From Eutypa lata (taxonomy: Eukaryota; Ascomycota; Sordariomycetes; Xylariales; Diatrypaceae), in NCBI GenBank assembly GCA_022661535.1, contig JAKULF010000008.1, positions 620,001-684,000 on the forward strand: 64,000 nt of DNA, given 5' to 3'. The notes under the pieces are model-generated. The model worked only from the letters and a program-made list of their open reading frames with translations. It was not told the DNA's origin and did no database searches. Below, in pieces: positions 10,818-23,100 of this stretch. The translations under genes and the position numbers were made by a program. Numbering within the stretch: position 1 is the first letter of the stretch; each line of letters starts with the position of its first letter.

Positions 10818-13613
10818 CTAGGAGAGCCAGTCGTCGCTGGCATTATTATTGCCCACCCCCCTAGGGGTGACACTAGCAACAACGTGGGGGGGATCGAGAC
10901 CGAGCGACAGCCTTGGCACCTCCAGCCTCGGCGGCGGCATGTCATCCCTCTTATTGTTGTTGTTATTCATCTTGATACCACCACCGCCTCCGTTCTGCTG
11001 CTTCTTCGCGGGACTGGCGCTCCTCGACGCGGGGGACTCGGCGGGCGGCGGCCCGTACCGGACGTCGCGGACCGCCCAGCCGTCGTCGGCGGCGGCCGAG
11101 ACCCAGGTGCGCAGGGCGTCGTGGACGCCCGGGTAGAACTTCTCCTTGCAGAGGCGCATGGAGCCGCCCATGCAGCGCTCCCAGCCGGAGATGCGGAGGG
11201 CGTCGCGCAGGGCGTTGCGCTCCTGCCTCCCGCCCGGCGTGCACGCCAGGATCGCGTTGAGCAGGTCCAGGTGCGACGCCAGGTAGTTGGTCGCGTCCCA
11301 CTCGACGCCGCCGACGTAGGGGGCCGCGGGCACGGGGGGCCGCTCTTGCGGGAAGTGCAGGCGCATGTAGGCGGCGTCGTCCATGGAGTCCGAGGCCGGG
11401 GCGGCGGTGGCGGACGAAGAGGAGGAAAAGACGGAAGAAGAAGTGTTCTTCATCAACAGATTGTCGGTCCCGTTTACGCTCCGGATGGAAGAGGAAGAAA
11501 TCTCGCGTCGCTGCGGTTGGTGGTGCTGGTGGTGCTGGTGGTTCTGGTTCATCTCCTTCTCCCGCGGCAGGTACACGACGTTCAGGTGGTGTAGGAAGAT
11601 CCAGAAGACCTCCTTGGTGACGCCGACCACCTCCTTGCACCAGACGCGGTAGGGACGATCGCGACGCATATCCATCACGAAGCCGAGCGGGCGGTCCTCT
11701 TCTTTGGGCTGCGGGTCGTGCAAGTGGCCCAGAACTGTCTTGGCGCGGATCGGTCGGTCCTGGGGCGACGCTGACTGGATGTAGGTGAATAGGACCGAAG
11801 TGATGATGCCGCGCGTCGTGAACTCGCTTGGTCCTTTCTTCTCGGGATCGAATAGCATATGTAGCAGAGCTGGGAACAGCGTGCCTTGGATCGAGTGCAG
11901 ATATTGCAGGGCTAGAGCTGTGGTGCATAGCGCCTTGAGACACAAGAGGTTCTCATGTAGGAGAGCATCCTCATGTTCTTCTCTGTTAACGGGGTTAGTC
12001 TCTATTCAGTATTCTCTACGGTAGTTCAAGAGCCAGGGCTCTTTTTAGAGATATAAATATAAGTGCACTTACCTCCACTCAACATCTATAATGCGGTGCA
12101 GAAGCTCGACAATGTCCTGCATACCACCCTGCCGAATAAATTCTTCCGTCCAAGACACCGTCTCGTTTCGTAAAAGTAGCCGCAGCTTGTGCAGCTTGCC
12201 CACCTCAACCAGTTGCGGTTTTTGGACTTTACGTAGGTAGTTCACATAGTCCACGGGCCCCTGCTGCAATTTGATCTTAGAGAGAATGCCGCCACCTGGG
12301 CTAAAGGAGCTGCCGCCCGACGAGGGCTGCTCTCCCATACTGTTGACGCTTTCTGTCGACTTGCTCCGGAAGTGCCGTCCTATGGACCCTTCTCCCTTCT
12401 GCTTCTTGGTCGGCGAGTTCGGTTCCGATTTCTTGCCGCGTGAGAGCGTAAAGCTCCGGGTCCGCGACTTCTTCGCCGCGGCCACCTTAGCACCACCACT
12501 GCCATCATCCTTCCCTCTGACATTAGCGCCGCCCGTCATGCTCAGGTCACTGTCGTGGCTGCCGGGCCGGATGCCGCGGCTCTCGGCATAGTCCTGGCGG
12601 ATGAACTCCATCTTGATCGTGTCGGCCAGGTTCCGCATCTTGTAGCGTTGGTGCTCCGGGATATTCCGCCTATCCAACATGGCCTCCAGGTGCTTGTCGA
12701 TGTCCTTAGTATCGAGCACGGGAACGGCCTCGGATGACTCGGAGGACCTGTTGCTTTTGGAGCCCGACCCGCTTGTGAAAAGGTGTAGTCCTCGCGATAT
12801 CTTAGACGGCGAGGCTCTACTGCTTCCACTCCCAAGGTCCGATCCCTGAACGTGGCTCTCTTGTTTTGATGTGTAAGCTACGTGGTACGACTTAGGTCTC
12901 GGTTTGGCTCTGTAGCCGCTCGACATATCACTAGTCGAGCCGTTGCTACTACGGTGGCCGCCGGAATATCGGCCACCAAACACGTCATTGTTGCTGCTCG
13001 GCCCATTCTGCTTCTCCAGAGCACCGCTAGCGAACTGGGCGTAGATGGGCGGGCGGGAGATCTCTTGTGGTGTTCCAAGAGAGCTCGGTGGTGTTCGGTT
13101 TTCTTTGTCCTTTCGGGGTCGTAGCTCGTCCTCGTTTCCGTGTTTGTACATGCCCTTCATGCTCTTGGGCTTGCTGAACAGCCCGACCAGGTTGGTAGCC
13201 GACTTGGTCTTCTTTGGTTTGGTAGGAGAGTCAGGTTCCTTCTGCCTGAAAGGCTTCTCGGTGTTACTCTTCTCTCTGGCTAATTTGTTCTTCATAGAGG
13301 CAAAGGTGCTCGTCTTGGAAGGGGAAGGGGGTTGATCTGTTGGCTTGAGAGGCGATCGAGAGATGTCTAGCTGGTTCTGTTGTATCTCCTCGAGAGCGTT
13401 GTTACGTGAGAAACTCGGAAATCCCATGTTTAATCGGGTGGGGGATTGTGGTGGGGATTGATAATTCGAGTTCGACGTATTAAAGATCTCGGTTGATTGT
13501 AGAACTGACGCGCCTGAATCGTCCTGACGTTGCATGAATGACATCAAAACATTGGACTTGGACCGTTGGTGTGTAGTAGGTCTTGAGGGGTGGATATTCT
13601 CTGTCGAAGCCAT
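10818..13613 (-). CDS. Rid1-like GTPase-binding protein (formin GBD/FH3 without FH1/FH2)
   Basis: Two exons, 12073-13613 and 10818-11982, with a 90-bp intron, encode about 901 residues. The chosen ATG (13613) sits in a good ACCATGG context and starts MASTENIHPSR; another ATG lies 12 bp upstream. Residues 1-290 are Ser/Pro/Lys-rich and probably disordered. From about 300 (DTKDIDKHLEAML) and again at 430-660 (VDYVNYLRK, ELLHRIIDVEWR, VFWIFLHHLNVV) the sequence resembles the GTPase-binding and FH3 armadillo region of diaphanous-type formins. A conserved-looking helical segment follows, rich in Trp and Cys. There is no proline-rich FH1 and no FH2 actin-nucleating domain before the stop. This architecture matches the fungal GTPase-binding protein Rid1 group, thought to act with Rho/Cdc42 in polarity. 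The last 180 codons are extremely GC-rich. Confidence 0.75.
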
Positions 13614-14340
13614 GGTAACACGCAATGCCTCTTAGGCGACCAATGCCAATGGATGGCAGGAATGAGAAATGAAGAAAACAAAAACAAAAACGGAGAAATG
13701 AAACGAAGATGCCCGATCTACTAATGAATGGTATGCCGAATGCTGCCAAAATGTCTAATGAAGATGTTGAGATCGTTACCTTATGAGATGATCATTGGTA
13801 CAACAAGGGATCTCTTGAGTTCTCACTTGAGAAGCTTAGAGAGAGAAAGGAGATTCTGGAAAGAAGAAGAAGAATAGCCAGAGTACTAGGTAGGTAAATT
13901 ATCAATCAGTCAAGTCCAACCTTGACATACGAGCTATTCTCAATAGATACGTAGTGTAAGTAGTTATGTACGTAGATTCCTTGTCTCGTGTATGGCCTGT
14001 TTCTTATCGGTGTAAGATGGTTCGCTCCCCGATGTTTACTGAGGGACGCCACTACAGTTGCCCGAGAGACCTTAGCTGCAGATGGTGGGGTAAAGGTGTA
14101 TTTAGGTACCTGCCGTGCATCATTTGGCGGGGCTGAGCTGGGAGCTGAGAACTGAGTTACATGCCCCACTATCTTATTGGAACTTTTTCTTTATCCATTC
14201 TCAACCTTCTATCGTCACGATTACGGTCTACTATTATTCTGTTGCAAAGGGAATTATCAATTACCAGTCATTACTTTTACCTGGATACCTACGGAACACC
14301 AACCAGCTTCTTCTGAGTCTTCACATAATAAATATTCACC
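13614..14340. other. Divergent intergenic region, Rid1-like / Trm8
   Basis: This is the shared 5' region of the leftward Rid1-like gene and the rightward Trm8 gene. It contains TAGG repeats near 13886-13897 and purine-rich DNA at 13830-13880. I see no further gene and no specific operator. Confidence 0.55.
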
Positions 14341-15254
<914 letters not shown>

Positions 15255-16049
15255 TGAGCAGACGGTGAGGTCTGATCTAAAGCACAGCCAGGCATATTGT
15301 TGAAAATAATGAGATACCCTTTAGTTAATATGTAGCACTGCGAATGGCGTTAGGTGGCTACGAACATGAATGGCATTCGCCACTCCCATCGTACTTTAGG
15401 GCTATTACAGTGGCTGATGAGTAAGGAAGTATCGTAGTCCTGAATACATATATAGACGAAAATGTAAGCGCGGCAGTAGCCTCATAGTAAATGTTAAAAA
15501 GTCGGTGCAACACTTACTACAGCCACAATGATCCACCTTCTCCTCCTACCTACCTAGTTCCGGCTGCCTCTGGTGCCATGAGTGCCGGTCCTCCGTTTTG
15601 TAGTGGGGCCGGTAGACCATTTTCTTTGGCTTGGAGCCAGCGAGGACCCAGATTTTCTGCTCATCCTGCTCCGAACGATCCCGTGCCTTCTCTTCGCCCA
15701 CGCCTCTCCTAGGAAATAAATACGATAGCTCCACTTACGACTCATGATGTGATGAATGCCATATTCCTCTGGTTATTCTTCCTCTGGCTACAGCTTGCGA
15801 ATAGTCTAAGCCTTCACAGGGCACGTCTCAGCTAGACACCAGAGCGGTTGGCCAGCCGGCCTAGGTAGTTAGTAGGTTACAGGTCATGATCTAGCAATAA
15901 GTTACTCGGGGGTTGTCTAACGCAATTTACTAATGAGTGCTGTAGAACGAGTCACTATCAAATTACCATTGAAGTGAGTATAAGCTTAATAAAATACCAG
16001 TGGTCCTAGAGCAGTAAACAACACCTTAAACTCCTAAGCCCGAGCCAGC
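15255..16049. other. Intergenic, downstream of Trm8
   Basis: Mostly gene-free. A GC-richer patch at 15546-15734 carries a minus-strand open frame of about 60 codons (with KIWVLAGSKPKKMVYRPHY and TEDRHSWHQRQPEL) that looks more protein-like than its surroundings. It lacks an ATG in that frame and I cannot build a gene around it. Confidence 0.4.
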
Positions 16050-16765
16050 TTCTCAACCTCAGCCGCGTAAAAAAGCATTCACCAGCACCGAATGCTAAAC
16101 ACTCGTCATCTTGGTATCCCCTGTCTCGCCTGTATCGTTGGGGAGGATGCTGTCACAGAGAACAGTTGTGCCACTGAAGCCCGTATACGGTCAACGACCC
16201 AGGTAGGGGGTTCGGCCATGTTTAATCCCTGTGCCCGTATAAGAATAGCCTTGTTCAGGTTCTGTATCTGGGTGATGAAGCTAACTAGGCCCATGGAAAT
16301 AATCTGAGAAACCTAGAAGTAGCAGATTATGTTAACGAAGCTGTCCCGCCCATTTGACTTACTACTAACAACAAAATCACTAATAATCCACGATACGCCT
16401 TGAATAAGTATTCAGAAAACCTGATGTTTAAGTCTCCCCCAGATCCACATCCATCCATCGTCTTGTACGCCCTTCAGCTCAGCCGTTTTTGCCCGCGCTT
16501 TAGTTAGAATTTCTGTGTAAGGATGCTCGCTGCTGGTTGTAGTTTTGAGTGCTTGCATCGTTTCGTTGCATATATCTATGCTGTACTTGAGTTTCTCTTG
16601 CAGCTGGTAATATCTAGCATGGTGGCTTCGCGTTCTAAAGAATCAAGCTCTTCCTGAGTAGTAGTATATCCATCTTTTAATTCTTTCACATACTTTAGTG
16701 GCCGAATGGTTAGTTACATCCAGGACACCCAGAACGCCCGAGGCTATAGAGTAGATGTCGGCCAT
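16050..16765 (-). pseudogene. Relic of a fungal STAND/NLR-type N-terminal domain
   Basis: Reading leftwards from an ATG at 16765, the sequence MADIYSIASGVLGVLDV matches the typical start of the fungal N-terminal domain found on STAND (NLR-like) proteins and related HET-type receptors. This frame stops after about 40 codons. A second frame continues with family-like helical sequence (YQLQEKLKYSIDICNETMQAL, then ARAKTAELKGV and WMWIWGRLKHQVF) and stops. Later, at 16294-16106, a third piece reads MGLVSFITQIQNLNKAIL. So the gene has at least one frameshift and several stops and cannot encode a full receptor. No NACHT or repeat region remains. The DNA here is AT-rich. The family call rests on the N-terminal signature and is tentative. 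Confidence 0.42.
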
Positions 16766-17815
16766 TGTCTCGCTGAGCATCTTGTAGTAGCGAGTGTAGA
16801 GCGAAGACCATCTAGCACGCTAGTCCGACCAGCAAGCAAGAAAGATAAAGACGCTACAGATAGAATTGAAAGCGTCGCACAACACTTTGACGCTTTCACA
16901 GAAGCCAACAATTGTCATGTCAGGACTTGGTAGATTAGATTGACGTTTACCTCTTCTATGTATGTATATGATAACAACTGAGACATCTATCTCGCTAGGC
17001 TTATCCTACACTATACCGGGATTGTTATTGGGTGTACAGTGCAAATATTCCTACACCTCCATATAGCAACAATATCTTATAGTTTAAGATATCCGGAGCT
17101 AAAAACAAAACGAATAAGGGACATAAGGGGTCAGGGGGCATAAGGATTAAATTTCGCAAACGGCATATGCATTAATAAGTTAACCACGATTATAACTCAT
17201 CATCGAAATACTTGAGAAAGGACTAGCAAGCAATCGATAGAATGCCATTTTTCTTGAAAGCACTGTGCAGCGTTCAAAAACACCCCGGAATGCTGTGCAT
17301 GTGTACTTCGTATCTGCTAAGTTACATAGATAAGCATCGTACTACAGTAGTATTTTAGTCGGGATTCAGGGCGAGAGATAGTACCCATTATGATTTGCCA
17401 ATGGCCAACGGGCAGGAAGGTAGGTGACACCAACATCATCAAATCCACGATGAAATGAAAGGCACGTTTTATATACTGTATATCTCCCCAACCATTGATA
17501 ATTCTGACCAGTGCCTCCCCTGCATCAACTAGACCCAAGACAATGGGTTCAGAATTAGTTGGATTGCAGCCATCCACACTCATCAATGACGTGGGTCACA
17601 TATGCGTGGCTTTCACCGGCGAGTAAAAATTAATGTAAAGTAGCAAACATGGCCTTAGAACATACAGAGGCGAGCAGTATTTCCTGTCGAGCCGATTTAC
17701 AGTCCCTTGTCACTGGAACACCATACCACCTCTTCAAGCTCTCCTTTCCCCTCACATATCTTTTACCACTGGAACGTTTTGGACTGGCATATGAACTCGA
17801 ATATCATCAAGTCCA
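16766..17815. other. AT-rich gene-free DNA before the P450
   Basis: No intact gene. It includes the left copy of a diverged direct repeat (about 17051-17345). A minus-strand open frame of 89 codons at 17317-17586 has no domain I can name and may be another relic. The end serves as the P450 promoter. Confidence 0.5.
17051..17345 (+). repeat. Left copy of a diverged ~290-bp direct repeat flanking the P450
   Basis: Aligned by eye with 19723-20020, about 2.65 kb to the right. Shared anchors in the same order are TACACCTCC, ATAGTTT-AATATC, CTAGC-AAGCAA, TTTTCT-GAAAG, GTG-A-CGTTCAA-AA-ACCCC-GAAT and AGATAAG followed by ACAGTAG. Several differences are C/T or G/A transitions, as expected from ageing or from repeat-induced point mutation. 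Confidence 0.5.
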
Positions 17816-19261
17816 ATGGTTCATATTCGACTTCAAGTTGGGTTGAGCATTCTCGCCTTGATTCTAGCGGGCAGCTGGTGGTTGTATCAGAATGTATGGC
17901 TATTTGTATGTTAATACCTAGACACACGAGTCTTCATCTCTAGCTAACGATCACTACAGCCATCGCGCCACGATCATGGGCGTTCAAGAGGCTGTGGACG
18001 GATTTATATGCTCCCATCCTCTTGGATACTTCCCTTCGGACTCGACAAGTGGCTGAGATCTTACCAGGCGGAGCAGGAACGAAAACTACCCGTTCTCTCC
18101 CTCGACGATCACGAGCGATACGGCGACACATATGGGCAGTATGCCGGTACACTGTTCACTATTATAACCAGAGATCCGCGTAACATCGCTTCGGTTCTAT
18201 CTGAGCAATTCCACAAGTTTGACTATGGCAATCTGCGGCAAGCTTGCTTTGGAATCCTATTAGGCGAAGGCATTTTCACCGAAAACGGGGATGAATGGAA
18301 GAAATCAAGAAGATTATTGGCATCAAAACTACACGAGCCCCGTTTCCCAGCCTCACATATTCTTGAGTCTCACTTCCAAGAGCTTCTGCGCATGATATTT
18401 TCCAGGCAGGAAATATCTCCCCATATAGACCTTCGACCCATCCTCTATGACTATACTCTAGACATATCAACAGATCTTTTCCTTGGCAGCTCTACAAACC
18501 TCCTCAGTCCACATTCCAAAGCAAATGACGAGGGAAAGCGTTTCTCATTAGCCTTTAACGAAGCACTCCGATTCCTCACAGCACGGGAGCGATGGAAGAA
18601 ATTTGCCTTTTTGACCTTCTTCACCCAATCCCCGAGACGATGGTGGTCGTGTATAACCGCTCGCGACTCTTTATTGAACATGATCATAGAGGCCCAAAAG
18701 CAAGAACAGGGCTCTAGTTACCAACCCTTCACCGAATTCCTGGGGAAGACGACTGATGTAGGAAAGGCTAGAGATGAACTCATGAATCTCTTATTCGCCG
18801 GTCGCGACTCGAATGCGAGTTTACTCTGTTGGCTCGTCTACGTGTTATCTCAAGAGCCCGGAGTGTTCAAGAAGCTCGAAATGGAGGTGCTCTCCACACT
18901 AGGAAGAGATTCTAGCGTAACACCGACGACTGCCGACTTGATGAAAATGCGCTACTTGGAGGATGTCATACACGAGACTCTCCGTCTGTTTCCAGCAGTC
19001 CCTATCAATGGTCGGATGTGCAAAGAAACGACAACCTTACCCGTTGGCGGAGGTAGATCTGGCGAAGAACCAATTTTAGTACCCAAGGGAGCTCTAATCT
19101 GCTTGTCAACATACGGCTGTCATCTGTCGTCGGAGCACTACGGAAAAGACGCAAGGCTTTTCCGGCCGGAGAGGTGGCAGGAGCGAATAAAGTATCAAAT
19201 TGGACTAACGATGTCCCCTGACGATAGAAATGGGCTTCTGGTCAAATTAACACCGAGGTAA
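17816..19261 (+). pseudogene. Cytochrome P450 (CYP52-like) lacking the heme-binding segment
   Basis: Exons 17816-17905 and 17960-19261 encode 463 residues. Exon 1 supplies a membrane anchor (MVHIRLQVGL, then ILALILAGSWWLY). The catalytic domain has the I-helix AGRDSNAS (about 310-317), the ExxR motif ETLR (about 369-372) and FRPERW (431-436). Normally the heme-binding loop FxxGxRxCxG and the L-helix come next. Here FRPERWQE runs straight into IKYQIGLTMSPDDRNGLLVKLTPR, which resembles the final strand of CYP52-type enzymes. About 50-60 residues, including the cysteine heme ligand, are missing with no frame disruption. Known CYP52 relatives hydroxylate alkanes and fatty acids at the ER, but this product cannot bind heme in the usual way. 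So I treat it as a clean in-frame deletion derivative, probably non-catalytic. No copy of the missing part is visible downstream. Confidence 0.75.
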
Positions 19262-20105
19262 TTGTTGTTACAACCTACCTTGAGTAGTCATACAGGTCAG
19301 GACAATGGGAAGGCATTCATTCACATTGGGTGGTTGCCCTGAGGGATCCTGAAAAGACCCATCTCACCCTTGTTTATAAATAACTGACTTCTGGAGCTGT
19401 TGTCTACAGCTTCCGTTCTTGCTTTTGACTTGATATTTTCAGCCATACATAATGCTTGGAATTTACGTGACATGTCTCCGTTCTAGTCTGTAACAAATTA
19501 AAAATTCAACTGAAAAATCTTTTTGTCACGAACTTCCAGGGATCTAGCTACGTTGGCAAGGGCTTCCAGGGATTCCATGGGAACACCGGCAGTCTGGTAA
19601 TAAAATACAATTAGGGAAAGTATCACGAAGTTATAAGCATGACTTAGAAAGATGGGTAATACAAGGCTGGCTTGCTAGTAGCCACCTTGCACATGAATTT
19701 ACGGTACATTTAGCCCTACTTCGTACACCTCCGTGCAACTTGCCTTTAAATATGAAGTATAGTTTGAAATATCTTAAAGGGGATGAAGCTTACAAGGTGT
19801 ATATATACCTACAAAATGTTGCAAACGTTTTATATTGACGAGTGTATACATACCTAGCTAAGCAAACAGCCGACGGAACGATAAAAAAAATGACGTTTTC
19901 TCGAAAGGTACTGTGTAACGTTCAATAAATACCCCTGAATACCTACTGTAGGTGGGCATTATATCACGATTACCTATGCTTATCGATTAGATAAGTACAT
20001 ACATAATACAGTAGGTACTTACGTAACTACATAGCTAGCTGTCTTTGTCTTGGCATTCCACTCCGTTATTCTACGGCACCTAATCTCTTCATTTCTTTAT
20101 CGACA
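19262..20105. other. Intergenic between the P450 and Mdm1
   Basis: AT-rich and without a gene. It contains the right copy of the diverged direct repeat and the Mdm1 promoter. TAGG/GTAC-rich motifs occur near 19976-20030. Confidence 0.55.
19723..20020 (+). repeat. Right copy of the diverged direct repeat flanking the P450
   Basis: Partner of 17051-17345 in the same orientation, ending about 90 bp before the Mdm1 start. The anchors and small length differences are colinear with the left copy. Confidence 0.5.
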
Positions 20106-23100
20106 TTGACGACCGAAACAACTTACCTATCCGAGATCACAAAAATATGTGGCGCGAATTTCGGATGTTCGAATTGGATGATGGCCCTTAAGGGGAGAGA
20201 TACCCTCATAGCCGGCATCGTTTGCTTCGTGGCCTGGGGTTATGCCACTAGCTGGTTTCCATCTATACGATGGACTGGACACGCCTTTGTCGCCGGAGTC
20301 GCAACTACAATTCTATGCATCCTCCTCGTCCTGACCCTCACATCGCGCGGTTCCGCTTATAGCCGAAGAAACCGGTCATCACGACCTAATGCTGTCAAGT
20401 TTGTTGGATCGGAGGCCTGGCGAAGAGAAACAACTGCTCTGCGTATTCGACAAACATATATAAAACAACCACTCTATCCCGACTCTCCTAATATATCTAA
20501 TACCCTCGACGACCTACTTCACCTAATAACCCGAGACTTCGTGACATCTTGGTACTCTAATATCAGCAAAAATCTTGTCTTTCCGAATGAGGTGGATAAA
20601 ACTGTACGAGACGCCGTAGTCAACATTCGGAACCGTTTATTTAAGACCGATATAGTCGAAACTGCCATAAGCAGAATTGTCCCAATCCTGACAACACATT
20701 TTCGAAATTTCTACGAAGCCGAAAGGGCGGTACGCGGCCGAAAATTAAATCGAGACGTTACTGAATCGGAGGAGCTGGATCTGGCTATTGCCGCAAAGTA
20801 CCAGGATGGGAAGCTTCACCCTGCAGCATCCCTAGTATATTCCGATACGAAGTTATTACAGCAAGATCACCTGAGATCTAAAGTTTCTGAGATACTGCCA
20901 AAAGTACTATCAAAGAAGACGCTCAATAGCCGTGCTGTTTCTAGCATAGTCCGTGAGATTGTGGCTTGTGCTGTCTTATTCCCTGTGACGCAACTTCTGG
21001 CTGAACCCGATACGTGGAATCAGCTCATGGAAAACTATGGGAGGTCTATGCTACAAGACCGATCAACTGTCCGCAGATTGCGGGCCGCTCTTGATACTCA
21101 TGCCACACCAGCTCCGAGAAGTGCCAAGCCGATCGCTTTCCCCCGTTTATCTCCGGGGGATAGCGAGCGCAGGTTTGAGAGGTTTATTCGATCTATTCGT
21201 AAGGTGAATAATTTGTCCGACGCCAGACGGTTCCGAAGCGAGGTGGCTAGTCAACTCAAGAAGGACTCCCAGAAAGATGGTCAGGATCAGGTCTATTTGC
21301 GCCGAGTAGAGATGGGGAAAAGACTACTGGATCAGAGAGTACATCATCTCGCAGCTGGAGGTGATAGACGTACCACCCCGTCGTGGCCCGCTCCTACGTC
21401 AAGTCCAGGCACTTCTAAATTAGAAAATGCGCCTTTAGTCGAGCTATTACGCGACACTTCTGGTCTTTCCTATTTCATGGAATATATGGACCGGCAAAGA
21501 CTTATGCCTCTTGTACAGTTCTGGCTAGTAGTGGATGGCTTTCGAAACCCCTTGGAGGATGACGGACCAGAAGATGAACAGCTACCTTCTACACTGCCTC
21601 CCTGGACTGACTCTGACCGGGCAGATCTCGCTCAGATTGACCAAGCATATCTATCGCGACCTGAACTCAAAGTGCCAGTTTCGTCACGGAAAGCCATTCA
21701 CGAGTTTCTAAGTACTGGAAAGCAGGCCACTCCAGAACAGTATTATAGGGCACGGAGAGGTGTGCTCACAGCACAGAGTGTGGTGCTCGAGGAGATGCAA
21801 TCTAAATATTTTCAGGCGTTCAAAAAGTCAGACCTGTTCTACAAAGCTCTAGCAGCAGAAGATGCATCGAGGAGTACCTCACAACCTCCTCTCCCACAAG
21901 CGGGTCCATCAAGGCCGCAACTCCGAACTTCGCAGTCGACCATGGTCAAGCCCACCCCCGTCTTGAAGTTAAACCAAAAGCTAAACGTATCTTCAGCCAA
22001 ATCTGGACGCAATCTCTCTGCTACGGATCTTCGAGCTATGTCAGCTAATGGTAGTAATGGTTCAGATCCTCTGATGGGCGTCAGGCGATCATTAGACGGA
22101 AATGCATCTTCACCCATATTTGACGATGATGACCTTGACAATGATCCTATGGCTGAGTCAATCCAAAGCCTTGACCAGGAACCCCTCAAGTCACAACCTG
22201 ATACTCGGGTCGTGGAGGCGGTAGAAGAAGCACTCAACAACATCATGGAAGATGATCGGCCGCAGACGGCAGAGGAGATTCGTAAATCCCTATTCGCTAA
22301 CGATGACGGGGCATCGAGCATCTTCTCAGGCCATGATAATGACTCAGCGAGGGGCTCCTTAGACCAACAGCGCCCCTTTTTACCAGGAAAGGAGATAGAA
22401 AAGCCTAGTCTTGCCTCTCTGGGGCTTGTCAGTGCAGCGTCCCGTATTGGCGTCTTTATGGACGACGACCTTTTTGGAGACGAGGATAAATTCTTGTCTG
22501 ATGAGCAAGAAGACTTAAATGAGGAGCAGGACGGTAATGTGGAAGATGAAGTACATGAAGCTGCACCTGGCGATCTAGGACTTGCAGAGGCGATTACGGC
22601 ATTGACCAATGATATTGACCGGCTGGTGGCTCAAGAGGCCGTCTTAGAATCACTCACTAAGAAAGCCGAATTAACTAACAATTCCGCCGAACTTCGCATT
22701 CTTCGAAAGTCAAAAGCTAGCTTAGAAAGAGAACTTCGACGGAAAGAGTTACAAAGACAACAGTATGTGATCCAAGAAAGTGACAACAGTCTTTACGGGC
22801 GGGCATCGATCAAGATTAAGTCGATCCAAGTCGGAAGAGAAGATGATGGGAAAGAGTTTGCCGTATACGTTATAGAGGTCCAGAGGGACGCAGGCGAGAA
22901 GATGCCTGCGGCCACGTGGGTTGTTACTAAACGATATAGCGAGTTTCACGAACTCCACCAGAGACTGCGGCATACGTACTCGTCGGTTCGGAACCTAGAG
23001 TTTCCTAGGAGGAGAATGGTTCTGAAGCTCCAGAGTGACTTCCTCCGCAAGAGACGCGATGCTCTCGAGCAGTATCTCCGGGAGCTTCTTCAGCTTCCTG

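Noticed and set aside
10884..11594. 236-codon plus-strand open frame over the Rid1-like C-terminus
   Set aside because: Antisense to a GC-rich exon, made of low-complexity Gly/Arg/Val. The minus strand continues the Rid1-like frame.
15546..15745. Possible small minus-strand gene with KIWVLAGSKPKKMVYRPHY
   Set aside because: The protein-like frame has no ATG, and joining it to the upstream ATG would need a 30-nt intron that leaves the wrong frame. Kept only as a note.
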